DNA of 64,000 bases from Ptiloglossa arizonensis (GCF_051014685.1 NW_027478536.1:992001-1056000); one strand, 5' to 3'; shown: positions 13,765 to 28,917, counted from the stretch's first letter. Notes: generated by a model not told the origin, from the letters alone. Numbers and translations are program-made.

Positions 13765-16700
13765 ACAACGGTATGTGTATTTTTCCCCTAGGCCATAGTA
13801 GTTGTTGGTTTCGAGTATCAGACTTGCGAAAATTTTGATGGATTCTCAACCATTCCTTAACATCAAACTCCCATACCTCGCGAATGGATTGCCGAACTCG
13901 AGAAATTCCTGTTGCATCTGAAAGCAGAGACGCGCCCGATTACAAAGGTATGTGTATTTTTGCCCTAGGCCATAGTAGTTATTGGTTTCGAGTATCAGAC
14001 TTGCGAAAATTTTGATGGTTTCTCAAGCGTTCCTTAATTTCAAACTCCCATACCTCGCTAACGGATTGTCGAACTCGAGAAATTCCTGTTGCATCTGAAA
14101 GCAGAGACTCGCCCGATTACAAAGGTATGTGTATTTTTGCCCTAGGCCATAGTAGTTATTGGTTTCGAGTATCAGACTTGCGAAAATTTTGATGGTTTCT
14201 CAAACGTTCCTTAACTTCCAACTCCCATATCTCGCGAACGGATTGACGAACTCGAGACATTCCTGTTGCATCTGAAAGTAGAAACTCGCTCGATTACAAC
14301 GGTATGTGTATTTTTCCCCTAGGCCTTTGTAGTTATTGGTTTCGGGAATCAGACTTGCGAAAATTTTGATGGTTGCTCAAGCGTTTCTTAACTTCAAACT
14401 CCCATATCTCGCGAACGGATTGACGAACTCGAGAAATTCCTGTTGCATCTGAAAGTAGACACTCGCCCGATTGCAATAGTGTGTGTACTTTTCCCCTAGG
14501 CCATTCCAGTTATTGGTTTCGAGTATCAGACCAGCGAAAATTTTGATGGTTTCTCAACCATTCCTTAACTTCAAACTCCCATATCTCGCGAACGGATTGA
14601 CGAACTCGAGACATTCCTGTTGCATCTGAAAGTAGAAACTCGCTCGATTACAACGGTATGTGTATTTTTCCCCTAGGCCTTTGTAGTTATTGGTTTCGGG
14701 AATCAGACTTGCGAAAATTTTGATGGTTGCTCAAGCGTTTCTTAACTTCAAACTCCCATATCTCGCGAACGGATTGACGAACTCGAGAAATTCCTGTTGC
14801 ATCTGAAAGTAGAAACTCGCCCGATTACAACGATATGTGTATTTTTCCCCTAGGCCTTTGTAGTTATTGGTTTCGAGTATCAAATCAGCGAAAATTTTGG
14901 TAGTTTCTCAACCATTGCTTAACTTCAAACTCCCATATCTCGCGAACGGATTGACGAACTCGAGAAACTCCTGTTGCATCTGAAAGCAGAAACTCGCCCG
15001 ATTACAACGGTATGTGTATTTTTGCCCTAGGCCATAGTAGTTATTGGTTTCGAGTATTAGACTTGCGAAAATTTTGATGGTTTCTCAAGCGTTCCTTAAT
15101 TTCAAACTCCCATACCTGGCTAACGGATTGTCGAACTCGAGAAATTCCTGTTGCATCTGAAAGCAGAGACTCGCCCGATTACAAAGGTATTTCTATTTTT
15201 GCCCTAGGCCATAGTAGTTATTGGTTTCGAGTATCAGACTTGCGAAAATTTTGATGGTTTCTCAACCATTCCTTAACTTCAAACTCCCATATCTCGCGAA
15301 CGGATTGACGAACTCGAGAAATTCCTGTTGCATCTGAAAGTAGAAACTCGCCCGATTACAACGGTATGTGTATTTTTCCCCTAGGCCATAGTAGTTATTG
15401 GTTTCGAGTATCAGACTTGCGAAAATGTTGATGGTTTCTCAACCATTCCTTAACTTCGAACTCCCATATCTCGCGAACAGATTGACGAACTCGAGAAATT
15501 CCTGTTGCATCTGAAAGTAGAAACTCGCCCGATTACAATGGTGTGTGTACTTTTCCGCGAAGCCATAGTAGTTATTGGTTTCGAGTATCAGACTTGAGAA
15601 AATTTTGATGTATTCTCAACCATTCCTTAACTTCAAACTCCCATATCTCGCGAACGGATTGACGAACTCGAGAAGTTCCTGTTGCATCTGAAAGTAGAAA
15701 CTCGCCCGGTTACAACGGTATGTGTATTTTTCCCCTAGGCCATAGTAGTTATTGGTTTCGAGTATCAGACTTGCGAAAATTTTGATGGTTTCTCAACCAT
15801 TCCTTAACTTCAAACTACCATATCTCGCGAACAGATTGACGAACTCGAGAAATTCCTGTTGCATCTGAAAGTAGACACTCGCCCGATTGCAATAGTGTGT
15901 GTACTTTTCCCCTAGGCCATTCCAGTTATTGGTTTCGAGTATCAGACCAGCGAAAATTTTGATGGTTTCTCAACCATTCCTTAACTTCAAACTCCCATAT
16001 CTCGCGAACGGATTGACGAACTCGAGACATTCCTGTTGCATCTGAAAGTAGAAACTCGCTCGATTACAACGGTATGTGTATTTTTCCCCTAGGCCTTTGT
16101 AGTTATTGGTTTCGGGAATCAGACTTGCGAAAATTTTGATGGTTGCTCAAGCGTTCCTTAACTTCAAACTCCCATATCTCGCGAACAGATTGACGAAAAC
16201 GAGAAATTCCTGTTGCATCTGAAAGCAGAAACTCGCCCGATTTCAACGGTAAGTGTACTTTTCCGCTAGGCCATTCCAGTTATTGGTTTCGAGAATCAGA
16301 CCAGAGAAAATTTTGATGGTTTCTCAACCATTCCTTAACTTCAAACTCCCATATCTCGCGAACGGATTGACGAACTCGAGAAATTCCTGTTGCATCTCGA
16401 AGCAGAAACTCGCCCGATTACAACGGTATGTGTATTTTTCCCCTAGGCCTTTGTAGTTATTGGTTTCGAGTATCAAATCAGCGAAAATTTTGGTGGTTTC
16501 TCAACCATTCCTTAACTTCAAACTGCCATATCTCGCGAACGGATTGACGAACTCTAGAAATTCCTGTTGCATCTCGAAGCAGAAGCTCGCCCGATTACAA
16601 CGGTATGTGTATTTTTCCCCTAGGCCTTTGTAGTTATTGGTTTCGGGAATCAGACTTGCGAAAATTTTGATGGTTGCTCAAGCGTTCCTTAACTTCAAAC

Positions 16701-19690
16701 TCCCATATCTCGCGAACAGATTGACGAACACGAGAAATTCCTGTTGCATCTGAAAGCAGAAACTCGCCCGATTTCAACGGTAAGTGTACTTTTCCGCTAG
16801 GCCATTCCAGTTATTGGTTTCGAGAATCAGACCAGAGAAAATTTTGATGGTTTCTCAACCATTCCTTAACTTCAAACTCCCATATCTCGCGAACGGAATG
16901 ACGAACTCGAGAAATTCCTGTTGCATCTGAAAGTAGAAACTCGCCCGATTACAACGATATGTGTATTTTTCCCCTAGGCCTTTGTAGTTATTGGTTTCGA
17001 GTAACAAATCAGCGAAAATTTTGGTGGTTTCTCAACCATTCCTTAACTTCAAACTCCCATATCTCGCGAACGGATTGACGAACTCGAGAAATTCCTGTTG
17101 CATCTGAAAGCAGAAACTCGCTCGATTACAACGGTATGTGTATTTTTGCCCTAGGCCATAGTAGTTACTGGTTTCGAGTATCAGACTTGCGAAAATTTTG
17201 ATGGTTTCTCAAGCGTTCCTTAATTTCAAACTCCCATACCTCGCTAACGGATTGTCGAACTCGAGAAATTCCTGTTGCATCTGAAAGCAGAGACTCGCCC
17301 GATTACAAAGGTATGTGTATTTTTGCCCTAGGCCATAGTAGTTATTGGTTTCGAGTATCAGACTTGCGAAAATTTTGATGGTTTCTCAAACGTTCCTTAA
17401 CTTCCAACTCCCATATCTCGCGAACGGATTGACGAACTCGAGAAATTCCTGTTGCATCTGAAAGTAGACACTCGCCCGATTGCAATGGTGTGTGTACTTT
17501 TCCCCTAGGCCATTCCAGTTATTGGTTTCGAGTATCAGACCAGCGAAAATTTTGATGGTTTCTCAACCATTCCTTAACTTCAAACTCCCATATCTCGCGA
17601 ACGGATTGACGAACTCGAGACATTCCTGTTGCATCTGAAAGTAGAAACTCGCTCGATTACAACGGTATGTGTATTTTTCCCCTAGGCCTTTGTAGTTATT
17701 GGTTTCGGGAATCAGACTTGCGAAAATTTTGATGGTTGCTCAAGCGTTTCTTAACTTCAAACTCCCATATCTCGCGAACGGATTGACGAACTCGAGAAAT
17801 TCCTGTTGCATCTGAAAGTAGAAACTCGCCCGATTACAAAGATATGTGTATTTTTCCCCTAGGCCTTTGTAGTTATTGGTTTCGAGTATCAAATCAGCGA
17901 AAATTTTGGTAGTTTCTCAACCATTGCTTAACTTCAAACTCCCATATCTCGCGAACGGATTGACGAACTCGAGAAACTCCTGTTGCATCTGAAAGCAGAA
18001 ACTCGCCCGATTACAACGGTATGTGTATTTTTGCCCTAGGCCATAGTAGTTATTGGTTTCGAGTATTAGACTTGCGAAAATTTTGATGGTTTCTCAAGCG
18101 TTCCTTAATTTCAAACTCCCATACCTCGCTAACGGATTGTCGAACTCGAGAAATTCCTGTTGCATCTGAAAGCAGAGACTCGCCCGATTACAAAGGTATG
18201 TCTATTTTTGCCCTAGGCCATAGTAGTTATTGGTTTCGAGTATCAGACTTGCGAAAATTTTGATGGTTTCTCAACCATTCCTTAACTTCAAACTCCCATA
18301 TCTCGCGAACGGATTGACGAACTCGAGAAATTCCTGTTGCATCTGAAAGTAGAAACTCGCCCGATTACAACGGTATGTGTATTTTTCCCCTAGGCCATAG
18401 TAGTTATTGGTTTCGAGTATCAGACTTGCGAAAATGTTGATGGTTTCTCAACCATTCCTTAACTTCGAACTCCCATATCTCGCGAACAGATTGACGAACT
18501 CGAGAAATTCCTGTTGCATCTGAAAGTAGAAACTCGCCCGATTACAATGGTGTGTGTACTTTTCCGCCAAGCCATAGTAGTTATTGGTTTCGAGTATCAG
18601 ACTTGCGAAAATTTTGATGTATTCTCAACCATTCCTTAACTTCAAACTCCCATATCTCGCGAACGGATTGACGAACTCGAGAAGCTCCTGTTGCATCTGA
18701 AAGTAGAAACTCGCCCGATTACAACGGTATGTGTATTTTTCCCCTAGGCCATAGTAGTTATTGGTTTCGAGTATCAGACTTGCGAAAATTTTGATGGTTT
18801 CTCAACCATTCCTTAACTTCGAACTCCCATATCTCGCGAACAGATTGACGAACTCGAGAAATTCCTGTTGCATCTGAAAGCAGAAACTCGCCCGATTTCA
18901 ACGGTATGTGTACTTTTTCCATGGGCAATTCCAGTTATTGGTTTCGGGTATCAGACTTGCGAAAATTTTGATGGTTTCTCAACCATTCCTTAATTTCAAA
19001 CTCCCATATCTCGCGAACGGATTGACGAACTCGAGTAATTCCTATTGCATCTGAAAGCAGAAACTACCCCGATTTCAACGGTATGTGTACTTTTTCCATG
19101 GGCCATTCCAGTTATTGATTTCGATTATCAGACCAGCGAAAATTTTGATGGTTTCTCAACCATTCCTTAATTTCAAACTACCATATCTCGCGAATGGATT
19201 GACGAACTCGAGAAATTCCTGTTGCATCTGAAAGTAGAAACTCGCCCGATTACAACGGTATGTGTATTTTTCCCCTAGGCCTTTGTAGTTATTTGTTTCG
19301 GGAATCAGACTTGCGAAAATTTTGATGGTTTCTCAACCATTCCTTAATTTCAAACTCCCATATCTCGCGAACGGATTGACGAACTCGAGTAATTCCTATT
19401 GCATCTGAAAGCAGAAACTACCCCGATTTCAACGGTATGTGTACTTTTCCCCTAGGCCATTCCAGATATTGGTTTCGATTATCAGACCAGCGAAAATTTT
19501 GATGGTTTCTCAACCATTCCTTAATTTCAAACTACCATATCTCGCGAACGGATTGACGAACTCGAGTAATTCCTATTGCATCTGAAAGCAGGAACTAGCC
19601 CGATTTCAACGGTATGTGTACTTTTTCCATGGGCAATTCCAGTTATTGGTTTCGGGTATCAGACTTGCGAAAATTTTGATGGTTTCTCAA
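13765..19690. repeat. rearranged type A block
   Basis: Returns to type A monomers in shuffled order. About 14460-15860 matches 17469-18870 at offset 3009 (17-mer). About 15870-16140 copies 14455-14725 (offset 1416 = 8 x 177); both carry the rare GCAATAGTGTG form. The CTCGAGACATTCC monomer type appears at 14257, 14611, 16027 and 17620. Monomers with GAGAATCAGACCAGAGAAAA at about 16290 and 16820 match those at about 1780 and 4970. The region looks like type A reshuffled by repeated unequal exchange. Confidence 0.82.
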
Positions 19691-22600
19691 CCATTCCTTA
19701 ATTTCAAACTCCCATATCTCGCGAACGGATTGACGAACTCGAGAAATTCCTGTTGCATCTGAAAGTAGAAACTCGCCCGATTGCAATGGTGTGTGTACTT
19801 TTCCCCTAGGCCATGCCTGTTATTGGTTTCGAGTATCAAATCTGCGAAAATTTTGGTGGTTTCCCAACCATTCCTTAACTTCAAACTCCCATATCTCGCG
19901 AACGGATTGCCGAACTCGAGAAATTCCTGTTGCATCTGAAAGTAGAAACTCGCCCGATTACAATGGTGTGTGTACTTTTCCCCTAGGCCATTCCAGGTAT
20001 TGGTTTCGAGTATCAGACCAGCGAAAATTTTGATGGTTTCTCAACCATTCCTTAACTTCAAACCCCCATACCTCGCGAACGGATTGACGAACTCGAGAAA
20101 TTCCTGTTGCATCTGAAAGTAGAAACTCGCCCGATTACAACGGTATGTGTATTTTTCCCCTAGGCCTTTGTAGTTATTGGTTTCGAGTATCAAATCAGCG
20201 AAAATTTTGGTGGTTTCTCAACCATTCCTTAAATTCAAACTCCCATATCTCGCGAACGGATTGACGAACTCGAGAAATTCCTATTGCATCTGAAAGCAGA
20301 AACTCGCCCGATTACAACGGTATGTGTATTTTTGCCCTAGGCCATAGTAGTTATTGGTTTCGAATATCAGACTTGCGAAAATTTTGATGGTTTCTCAAGC
20401 GTTCCTTAATTTCAAACTCCCATACCTCTCTAACGGATTGTCGAACTGGAGAAATACCAGTTGCATCTGAAAGCAGAGACTCGCCCGATTACAAATGTAT
20501 GTGTACTTTTCCCCCAAGCCATAGTACTTATTGGTTTCGAGTATCAGACTTGCGAAAATTTTGATGGATTCACAACCATTCCTTAACTTCAAACTCCCAT
20601 ATCTCGCGAATGGATTGACGAACTCGAGAAATTCCTGTTGCATCTGAAAGTAGAAACTCGCCCGATTGCAATGGTGTGTGTACTTTTCACCTAGGCCATT
20701 CCAGTTATTGGTTTCGAGTATCAGACCAGAGAATAAATTTTGATGGTTTCTCAACCATTCCTTAACTTCCAACTCCCATATCTCGCGACCGGATTGACGA
20801 ATTCAAGAAATTCCTATTGCATCTGAAAGCGGAAACTCGCCCGATTTCAACGGTAAGGGTACTTTTCCCCTAGGCCATTCCAGTTATTGGTTTCGAGTAT
20901 CAAATCAGCGAAAATTTTGGTGGTTTCTCAACCATTCCTTAACTTCAAACTCCCATATCTCGCGAACGGATTGACGAACTTGAGAAATTCCTGTTGCATC
21001 TGAAAGTAGAAAGTGGCCCGATTACAATGGTGTGTGTACTTTTCCGCTAGGCAGTTCCAGCTATTGGTTTCGAGAATCAGACCGGAGAAAATTTTGATGG
21101 TTTCTCAACCATTCCTTAACTTCGAACTCCCATATCTCGCGAACGGATTGACGAACTCGAGAAATTCCTGTTGCATCTGAAAGTAGAAACTCGCACGATT
21201 ACAACGGTATGTGTATTTTTCCCCTAGGCCTTTGTAGTTATTGGTTTCGGGAATCAGACTTGCGAAAATTTTGATGGTTGCTCAAGCGTTCCTTAACTTC
21301 AAACTCCCATATCTCGCGAACGGATTGACGAACTCGAGAAATTCCTGTTGCATCTGAAAGTAGAAACTCGCACGATTACAACGGTATGTGTATTTTTCCC
21401 CTAGGCCTTTGTAGTTATTGGTTTCGGGAATCAGACTTGCGAAAATTTTGATGGTTGCTCAAGCGTTCCTTAACTTCAAACTCCCATATCTCGCGAACGG
21501 ATTGACGAACTCGAGGAATTCCTGTTGCATCTGAAAGTAGAAACTCGCCCGATTACAACGATATGTGTATTTTTCCCCTAGGCCTTTGTAGTTATTGGTT
21601 TCGAGTATCAAATCAGCGAAAATTTTGGTGGTTTCTCAACCATTCCTTAACTTCAAACTCCCATATCTCGCGAACGGATTGACGAACTCGAGAAATTCCT
21701 GTTGCATCTGAAAGCAGAAACTCGCCCGATTGCAACGGTATGTGTATTTTTGCCCTAGGCCATAGTAGCTATTGGTTTCGAGTATCAGACTTGCGAAAAT
21801 TTTGTTGGTTTCTCAAGGGTTCCTTTATTTCAAACTCCCATTCCTCGCTAACGGATTGTCGAACTCGAGAAATTCCTGTTGCATCTGAAAGCAGAGACTC
21901 GCCCGATTACAAAGGTATGTGTATTTTTGCCCCAGGCCATAGTAGTTATTGGTTTCGAGTATCAGACTTGCGAAAATTTTGATGGTTTCTCAAACGTTCC
22001 TTAACTTCCAACTCCCATGTCTCGCGAACGGATTAACGAACTCGAGAAATTCCTGTTGCATCTGAAAGTAGACACTCGCCCGATTACAATGGTGTGTGTT
22101 CTTTTTCCCCAAGCCATAGTAGTTATTGGTTTCGAGTATCAGACTTGCGAAAATTTTGATGGATTCTCAACCATTCCTTGACTTCAAATTCCCATATGTC
22201 GCGAACGGATTGACGAACTCGAGAAATTCCTGTTGCATCTTGAAGTAGAAACTCGCCCGATTGCAATGGTGTGTGTACTTTTCCCCTAGGCCATTCCAGT
22301 TATTGGTTTCGAGTATCAGACCTGCGAAAATTTTGATGGTTTCTCAACCATTCCTTAACTTCAAACTCCCATATCTCGCGAACGGATTGACGAACTCGAG
22401 AAATTCCTGTTGCATCTGAAAGTAGAAACTCGCCCGATTACAATGGTGTGTGTACTTTTCCCGTAGGCCATTCCCGTTATTGGTTTCGAGTATCAGACCA
22501 GCGAAAATTTTGATGGTTTCTCAACCATTCCTTAACTTCAAACTCCCATATCTCGCGAACGGATTGGCGAACTCGAGAAATTCCTGTTGCCTCTGATAGT

Positions 22601-23386
22601 AGAAACTCGCCCGATTACAACGGTATGTGTATTTTTCCCCTAGGCCTTTGTAGTTATTGGTTTCGGGAATCAGACTTGCGAAAATTTTGATGGTTGCTCA
22701 AGCGTTCCTTAACTTCAAACTCCCATATCTCGCGAACGGATTGACGAACTCGAGAAATTCCTATTGCATCTGAAAGTAGAAACTCGCCCGATTAAAACGG
22801 TATGTGTATTTTTCCCCTAGGCCTTTGTAGTTATTGGTTTCGAGTATCAAATCAGCGAAAATTTTGGTGGTTTCTCAACCATTCCTTAATTTCAAACTCC
22901 CATATCTCGCGAACGGAGTGACGAACTCGAGAAATTCCTGTTGCATCAGAAAGTAGAAACTCGCCCGATTACAACGGTATGTGTATTTTTGCCCTAGGCC
23001 ATAGTAGTTATTGGTTTCGAGTATCAGACTTGCGAAAATTTTGATGGTTCCTCAAGAGTTCCTTAATTTCAAACTCCCATATCTCGCGAACGGATTGTCG
23101 AACTCGAGAAATTCCTGTTGCATCTGAAATTAGAAACTCGCCCGATTACAATGGTGTGTGTACTTTTTGCCTAGGCCATTCCAGATATTGGTTTCGATTA
23201 TCAGACCAGCGAAAATTTTGATGGTTTCTCAACCATTCCTTAACTTCAAACTCCCATATCGCGCGAACGGATTGACGAACTCGAGTAATTCCTATTGCAT
23301 CTGAAAGCAGAAACTCGCCCGATTTCAAGGGTATGTGTACTTTTTCCCTGGGCCATTCCAGTTATTGGTTTCGGGTATCAGACTTG
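19690..23386. repeat. diverged, poorly ordered satellite monomers
   Basis: Monomers here carry many private changes: GAACTGGAGAAATACCAG at about 20443, GAATAAATTTT at about 20731, and GGGTTCCTTTATTTC at about 21817. They do not follow either HOR order. One local pair, about 21180-21356 and 21357-21533, is nearly identical (GTAGAAACTCGCACG form). This is consistent with less homogenised DNA between more recently amplified blocks. Confidence 0.7.
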
Positions 23387-26300
23387 CGAAAATTTTGATG
23401 GTTTCTCAACAATTCCTTAATTTCAAACTCCCATATCTCGCGAACGGATTGACGAACTCGAGAAATTCCTGTTGCATCTGAAATTAGAAACTCGCCCTAT
23501 TGCAATGGTGTGTGTACTTTTCCCCTAGGCCATGCCTGTTATTGGTTTCGAGTATCAAATCAGCGAAAATTTTGGTGGTTTCTCAACCATTCCTTAACTT
23601 CAAACTCCCATATCTCGCGAACGGATTGAGGAACTCGAGAAATTCCTGTTGCATCTCGAAGCAGAAACTCGCCCGATTACAACGGTATGTGTATATTTGC
23701 CCTAGGCCATAGTAGTTATTGGTTTCGAGTATCAGACTTGCGAAAATTTTGATGGATTCTCAACCATTCCTTAACTTCAAACTCCCATATCTCGCGAATG
23801 GATTGACGAACTCGAGAATTTCCTGTTGCATCTGAAAGTAGAAACTCGCCCGATTACAACGGTGTGTGTACTTTTCCCCTAGGCCATTCCAGTTATTGGT
23901 ATCGAGTATCAGACCTGCGAAAATTTTGATGGTTTCTCAACCATTCCTTAACTTCAAACACCCATATCTCGCGAACGGATTGACGAACTCGAGAAATTCC
24001 TGTTTCATCTGAAAGTAGAAACACGCCCGATTACAAAAGTGTGTGTGCTTTTCCCCTAGGCCATTCTAGTTATTGGTTTCGGGAATTAGACTTGCGAAAA
24101 TTTTGATGGTTTCTCAACCATTCCTTAATTTCAAACTCCAATATCTCGCGAACAGATTGACGAACTCGAGAAATTCCTGTTGCATCTGAAAGTAGAAACT
24201 CGCCCGATTACAACGGTATGTGTATTTTTCCCCTAGGCCTTTGTAGTTATTGGTTTCGAGTATCAAATCAGCGAAAATTTTGGTGGTTTCTCAACCATTC
24301 CTTAACTTCAAACTCCCATATCTCGCGAACGGATTGACGAACTCGAGAAATTCCTGTTGCATCTGAAAGCAGAATCTCGCCCGATTACAACGGTATGCGT
24401 ATTTTTGCCCTAGGCCATAGTAGTTATTGGTTTCGATTATCAGACTTGCGAAAATTTTGATGGTTTCTCAAGCGTTCCTTAATTTCAAACTCCCATACCT
24501 CGCTAACGGATTGTCGAACTCGAGAAATTCCTGTTGCATCTGAAAGCAGAGACTCGCCCGATTACAAAGGTATGTGTACTTTTCCCCCAAGCCATAGTAG
24601 TTATTGGTTTCGAGTATCAGACTTGCGAAATTTTGATGGATTCTCAACCATTCCTTAACTTCAAACTCCCATATCTCGCGAATGGTTTGACGAACTCGAG
24701 AAATTCCTGTTGCATCTGAAAGTAGAAAGTCGCCCGATTGCAATGGTGTGTGTACATTTCGCCTAGGCCATTCCAGTTATTGGTTTCGAGTATCAGACCA
24801 GCGAAAATTTTTATGGTTTCTCAACCATTCCTTAACTTCAAACTCCCATATCTCGCGAACGGATTGACGAACTCGAGAAATCCCTGTTGCATCTGAAAGT
24901 AGAAACTCGCCCGATTACAACGGTATGTGTATTTTTCCCCTAGACCTTTGTAGTTATTGGTTTCGAGTATCAAATCAGCGAAAATTTTGGTGGATTCTCA
25001 ACCATTCCTTAACTTCAAACTCCCATATCTCGCGAACGGATTGACGAACTCGAGAAATTCCTGTTGCATCTGAAAGCAGAAACTCGCCCGATTACAACGG
25101 TATGTGTATTTTTGCCCTAGGCCATAGTAGTTATTGGTTTCGAGTATCAGACTTGCGAAAATTTTGATGGTTTCTCAAGCGTTCCTTAATTTCAAACTCC
25201 CATACCTCGCTAACGGATTGTAGAACTCGAGAAATTCCTGTTGCATCTGAAAGCAGAGACTCGCCCGATTACAAAGGTATGTGTACTTTTTCCCCAAGCC
25301 ATAGTAGTTATTGGTTTCGAGTATCAGACTTGCGAAAATTTTGATGGATTCTCAACCATTCCTTAACTTCAAACACCCATATCTCGCGAATGGTTTGACG
25401 AACTCGAGAAATTCCTGTTGCATCTGAAAGTAGAAACTCGCCCGATTACAACGGTATGTGTATTTTTCCCCTAGGCCATAGTAGTTATTGGTTTCGTGTA
25501 TCAGACTTGCGAAAATTTTGATGGATTCTCAACCATTCCTTAACATCAAACTCCCATACCTCGCGAATGGATTGCCGAACTCGAGAAATTCCTGTTGCAT
25601 CTGAAAGTAGAAACTCGCCCGATTACAACGGTATGTGTATTTTTCCCCTAGGCCTTAGTAGTTATTGGTTTCGAGTATCAAATCAGCGAAAATTTTGGTG
25701 GTTTCTCAACCATTCCTTAACTTCAAACTCCCATATCGCGCGAACGGATTGACGAACTCGAGTAATTCCTATTGCATCTGAAAGCACAAACTCGCCCGAT
25801 TTCAACGGTATGTGTACTTTTTCCCTGGGCCATTCCAGTTATTGGTTTCGGGTATCCGACTTGCGAAAATTTTGATGGTTTCTCAACCATTCCTTAATTT
25901 CAAACTCCCATATCTCGCGAACAGATTGACGAACTCGAGAAATTCCTGTTGCATCTGAAAGTAGAAACTCGCCCGATTACAACGGTATGTGTATTTTTCC
26001 CCTAGGCCTTTGTAATTATTGGTTTCGAGTATCAAATCAGCGAAAATTTTGGTGGTTTCTCAACCATTCCTTAACTTCAAACTCCCATATCTCGCGAACG
26101 GATTGACGAACTCGAGAAATTCCTGTTGCATCTGAAAGCAGAATCTCGCCCGATTACAACGGTATGCGTATTTTTGCCCTAGGCCATAGTAGTTATTGGT
26201 TTCGATTATCAGACTTGCGAAAATTTTGATGGTTTCTCAAGCGTTCCTTAATTTCAAACTCCCATACCTCGCTAACGGATTGTCGAACTCGAGAAATTCC

Positions 26301-26520
26301 TGTTGCATCTGAAAGCAGAGACTCGCCCGATTACAAAGGTATGTGTACTTTTCCCCCAAGCCATAGTAGTTATTAGTTTCGAGTATCAGACTTGCGAAAT
26401 TTTGATGGATTCTCAACCATTCCTTAACTTCAAACTCCCATATCTCGCGAATGGTTTGACGAACTCGAGAAATTCCTGTTGCATCTGAAAGTAGAAAGTC
26501 GCCCGATTGCAATGGTGTGT
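23387..26520. repeat. type B monomer block, copy 2
   Basis: Second copy of the block at 10820-13764. The first part aligns at offset 12567 and the later part at 12744, so one extra monomer was gained near 25070-25490. The 176-bp monomer lesion is kept at about 24628 and 26398. Distinguishing changes include GTTTCGTGTATCAG at about 25492, GGGTATCCGAC at about 25850 and TTATTAGTTTCG at about 26371. The last of these is also in the copy near 37100, so the 36.86-kb block derives from this version. Confidence 0.88.
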
Positions 26521-28790
26521 GTACTTTTCGCCTAGGCCATTACAGTTATTGGTTTCGAGTATCAGACCAGCGAAAATTTTGATGGTTTCTCAACCATTCC
26601 TTAACTTCAAACTCCCATATCTCGCGAACGGATTGACGAACTCGAGAAATTCCTGTTGCATCTGAAAGTAGAAACTCGCCCGATTACAACGGTATGTGTA
26701 TTTTTCCCCTAGGCCTTTGTAGTTATTGGTTTCGAGTATCAAATCAGCGAAAATTTTGGTGGATTCTCAACCATTCCTTAACTTCAAACTCCCATATCTC
26801 GCGAACGGATTGACGAACTCGAGAAATTCCTGTTGCATCTGAAAGCAGAAACTCGCCCGATTACAACGGTATGTGTATTTTTCCCCTAGGCCATAGTAGT
26901 TATTGGTTTCGAGTATCAGACTTGCGAAAATTTTGATGGATTCTCAACCATTCCTTAACATCAAACTCCCATACCTCGCGAATGGATTGCCGAACTCGAG
27001 AAATTCCTGTTGCATCTGAAAGTAGAAACTCGCCCGATTACAACGGTATGTGTATTTTTCCCCTAGGCCTTTGTAGTTATTGGTTTCGAGTATCAAATCA
27101 GCGAAAATTTTGGTGGTTTCTCAACCATTCCTTAACTTCAAACTCCCATATCGCGCGAACGGATTGACGAACTCGAGAAATTCCTGTTGCATCTGAAAGT
27201 AGAAACTCGCCCGATTACAACGGTATGTGTATTTTTCCCCTAGGCCTTTGTAGTTATTGGTTTCGAGTATCAAATCAGCGAAAATTTTGGTGGTTTCTCA
27301 ACCATTCCTTAACTTCAAACTCCCATATCGCGCGAACGGATTGACGAACTCGAGTAATTCCTATTGCATCTGAAAGCACAAACTCGCCCGGTTTCAACGG
27401 TATGTGTACTTTTTCCCTGGGCCATTCCAGTTATTGGTTTCGGGTATCAGACTTGCGAAAATTTTGATGGTTTCTCAACCATTCCTTAATTTCAAACTCC
27501 CATATCTCGCGAACGGATTGACGAACTCGAGAAATTCCTGTAGCATCTGAAAGCAGAAACTCGCCCGATTACAGCGGTATGTGTATTTTTGCCCTAGGCC
27601 ATAGTAGTTATTGGTTTCGAGTATCAGACTTGCGAAAATTTTGATGGTTTCTCAAGCGTTCCTTAATTTCAAACTCCCATACCTCGCTAACGGATTGTCG
27701 AACTCGAGAAATTCCTGTTGCATCTGAAAGCAGAGACTCGCCCGATTACAAAGGTATGTGTACTTCTCCCCCAAGCCATAGTAGTTATTGGTTTCGAGCA
27801 TCAGACTTGCGAAAATTTTGATGGATTCTCAACCATTCCTTAATTTCAAACTCCCATATCTCGCGAATGGATTGACGAACTCGAGAAATTCCTGTTGCAT
27901 CTGAAAGTAGAAACTCGCCCGATTACAACGGTATGTGTATTTCTCCCCTAGGCCATTGTATTTATTGGTTTCGAGTATCAGACATGCGAAAATTTTGATG
28001 GTTTCTTAACCATCCCTTAACTTCGAACTCCCATATCTCGCGAACGGATTGACGAACTCGAGAAATTCCTGTTGCATCTGAAATTAGAAACTCGCCCGAT
28101 TACAACTGTATGTGTATTTTTCCCCTATGCCTTTGTAGTTATTGGTTTCGAGTATCAGAATTGCGAAAATTTTGATGTTTTCTCAACGATTCCTTAACTT
28201 CAAACTCCCATATCTCGCGAACGGATTGACGAACACGAGAAATTCCTATTGCATCTGAAAGCAGAAACTCGCCCGATTACAATGGTATGTGTATTTTTCC
28301 CCTAGGCCTTTGTAGTTATTGGTTTCGAGTATCAGACTTGCGAAAATTTTGATGGTTTCTCAACCATTCCTTAACTTCGAATTCCCATATCTCGCGAACG
28401 GATTGACGAACTCGAGAAATTCGTGTTGCATCTGAAAGTAGAATCCCGCACGATTACAACGGCATGTGTATTTTTCCCCTAGGCATTTGTAGTTATTGGT
28501 TTCGGGAATCAGACTTGCGAAAATTTTGATGGTTTCTTAACCATTCCTTAATTTCAAACTCCCATATCTCGCGAACGGATCGACGAACTCGAGGAATTCG
28601 TGTTGCATCTGAAAGTAGAAACTCGCCCGATTACAGCGGTATGTTTATTTTTCCCCTATGCCTTTGTAGTTACTGGTTTCGAGTATCAGGCATGCGAAAA
28701 TTTTGATGGTTTCTTAACCATCCCTTAACTTCGAACTCCCATATCTCGCGAACGGATTGACGAACTCGAGAAATTCCTGTTGCATCTGAA
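26130..28790. repeat. block E, copy 1
   Basis: About 2.66 kb repeated at 36859-39520 with constant offset 10729 (checked at TTATTAGTTTCG 26371/37100, CCTAGGCCT 27062/37791 and GAATCCCGCACG 28441/39170). One stretch at about 26938-27060 differs: the second copy has a GAATTCGAGAAATTGCTG-type monomer there instead, as expected from a local conversion. It contains monomers with GAGCATCAG, the variant that is the retroelement target 1.4 kb further on. Confidence 0.85.
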
Positions 28791-28917
28791 AGTAGAAAGT
28801 CGCCCGATTGCAGAGGTGTGTGTACTTTTCGCCTAGGCCATTCCAGTTATTGGTTTCGAGTATCAGACCAGCGAAAATTTTGGTGGATTCTCAACCATTC
28901 CTTAACTTCAAACTCCC

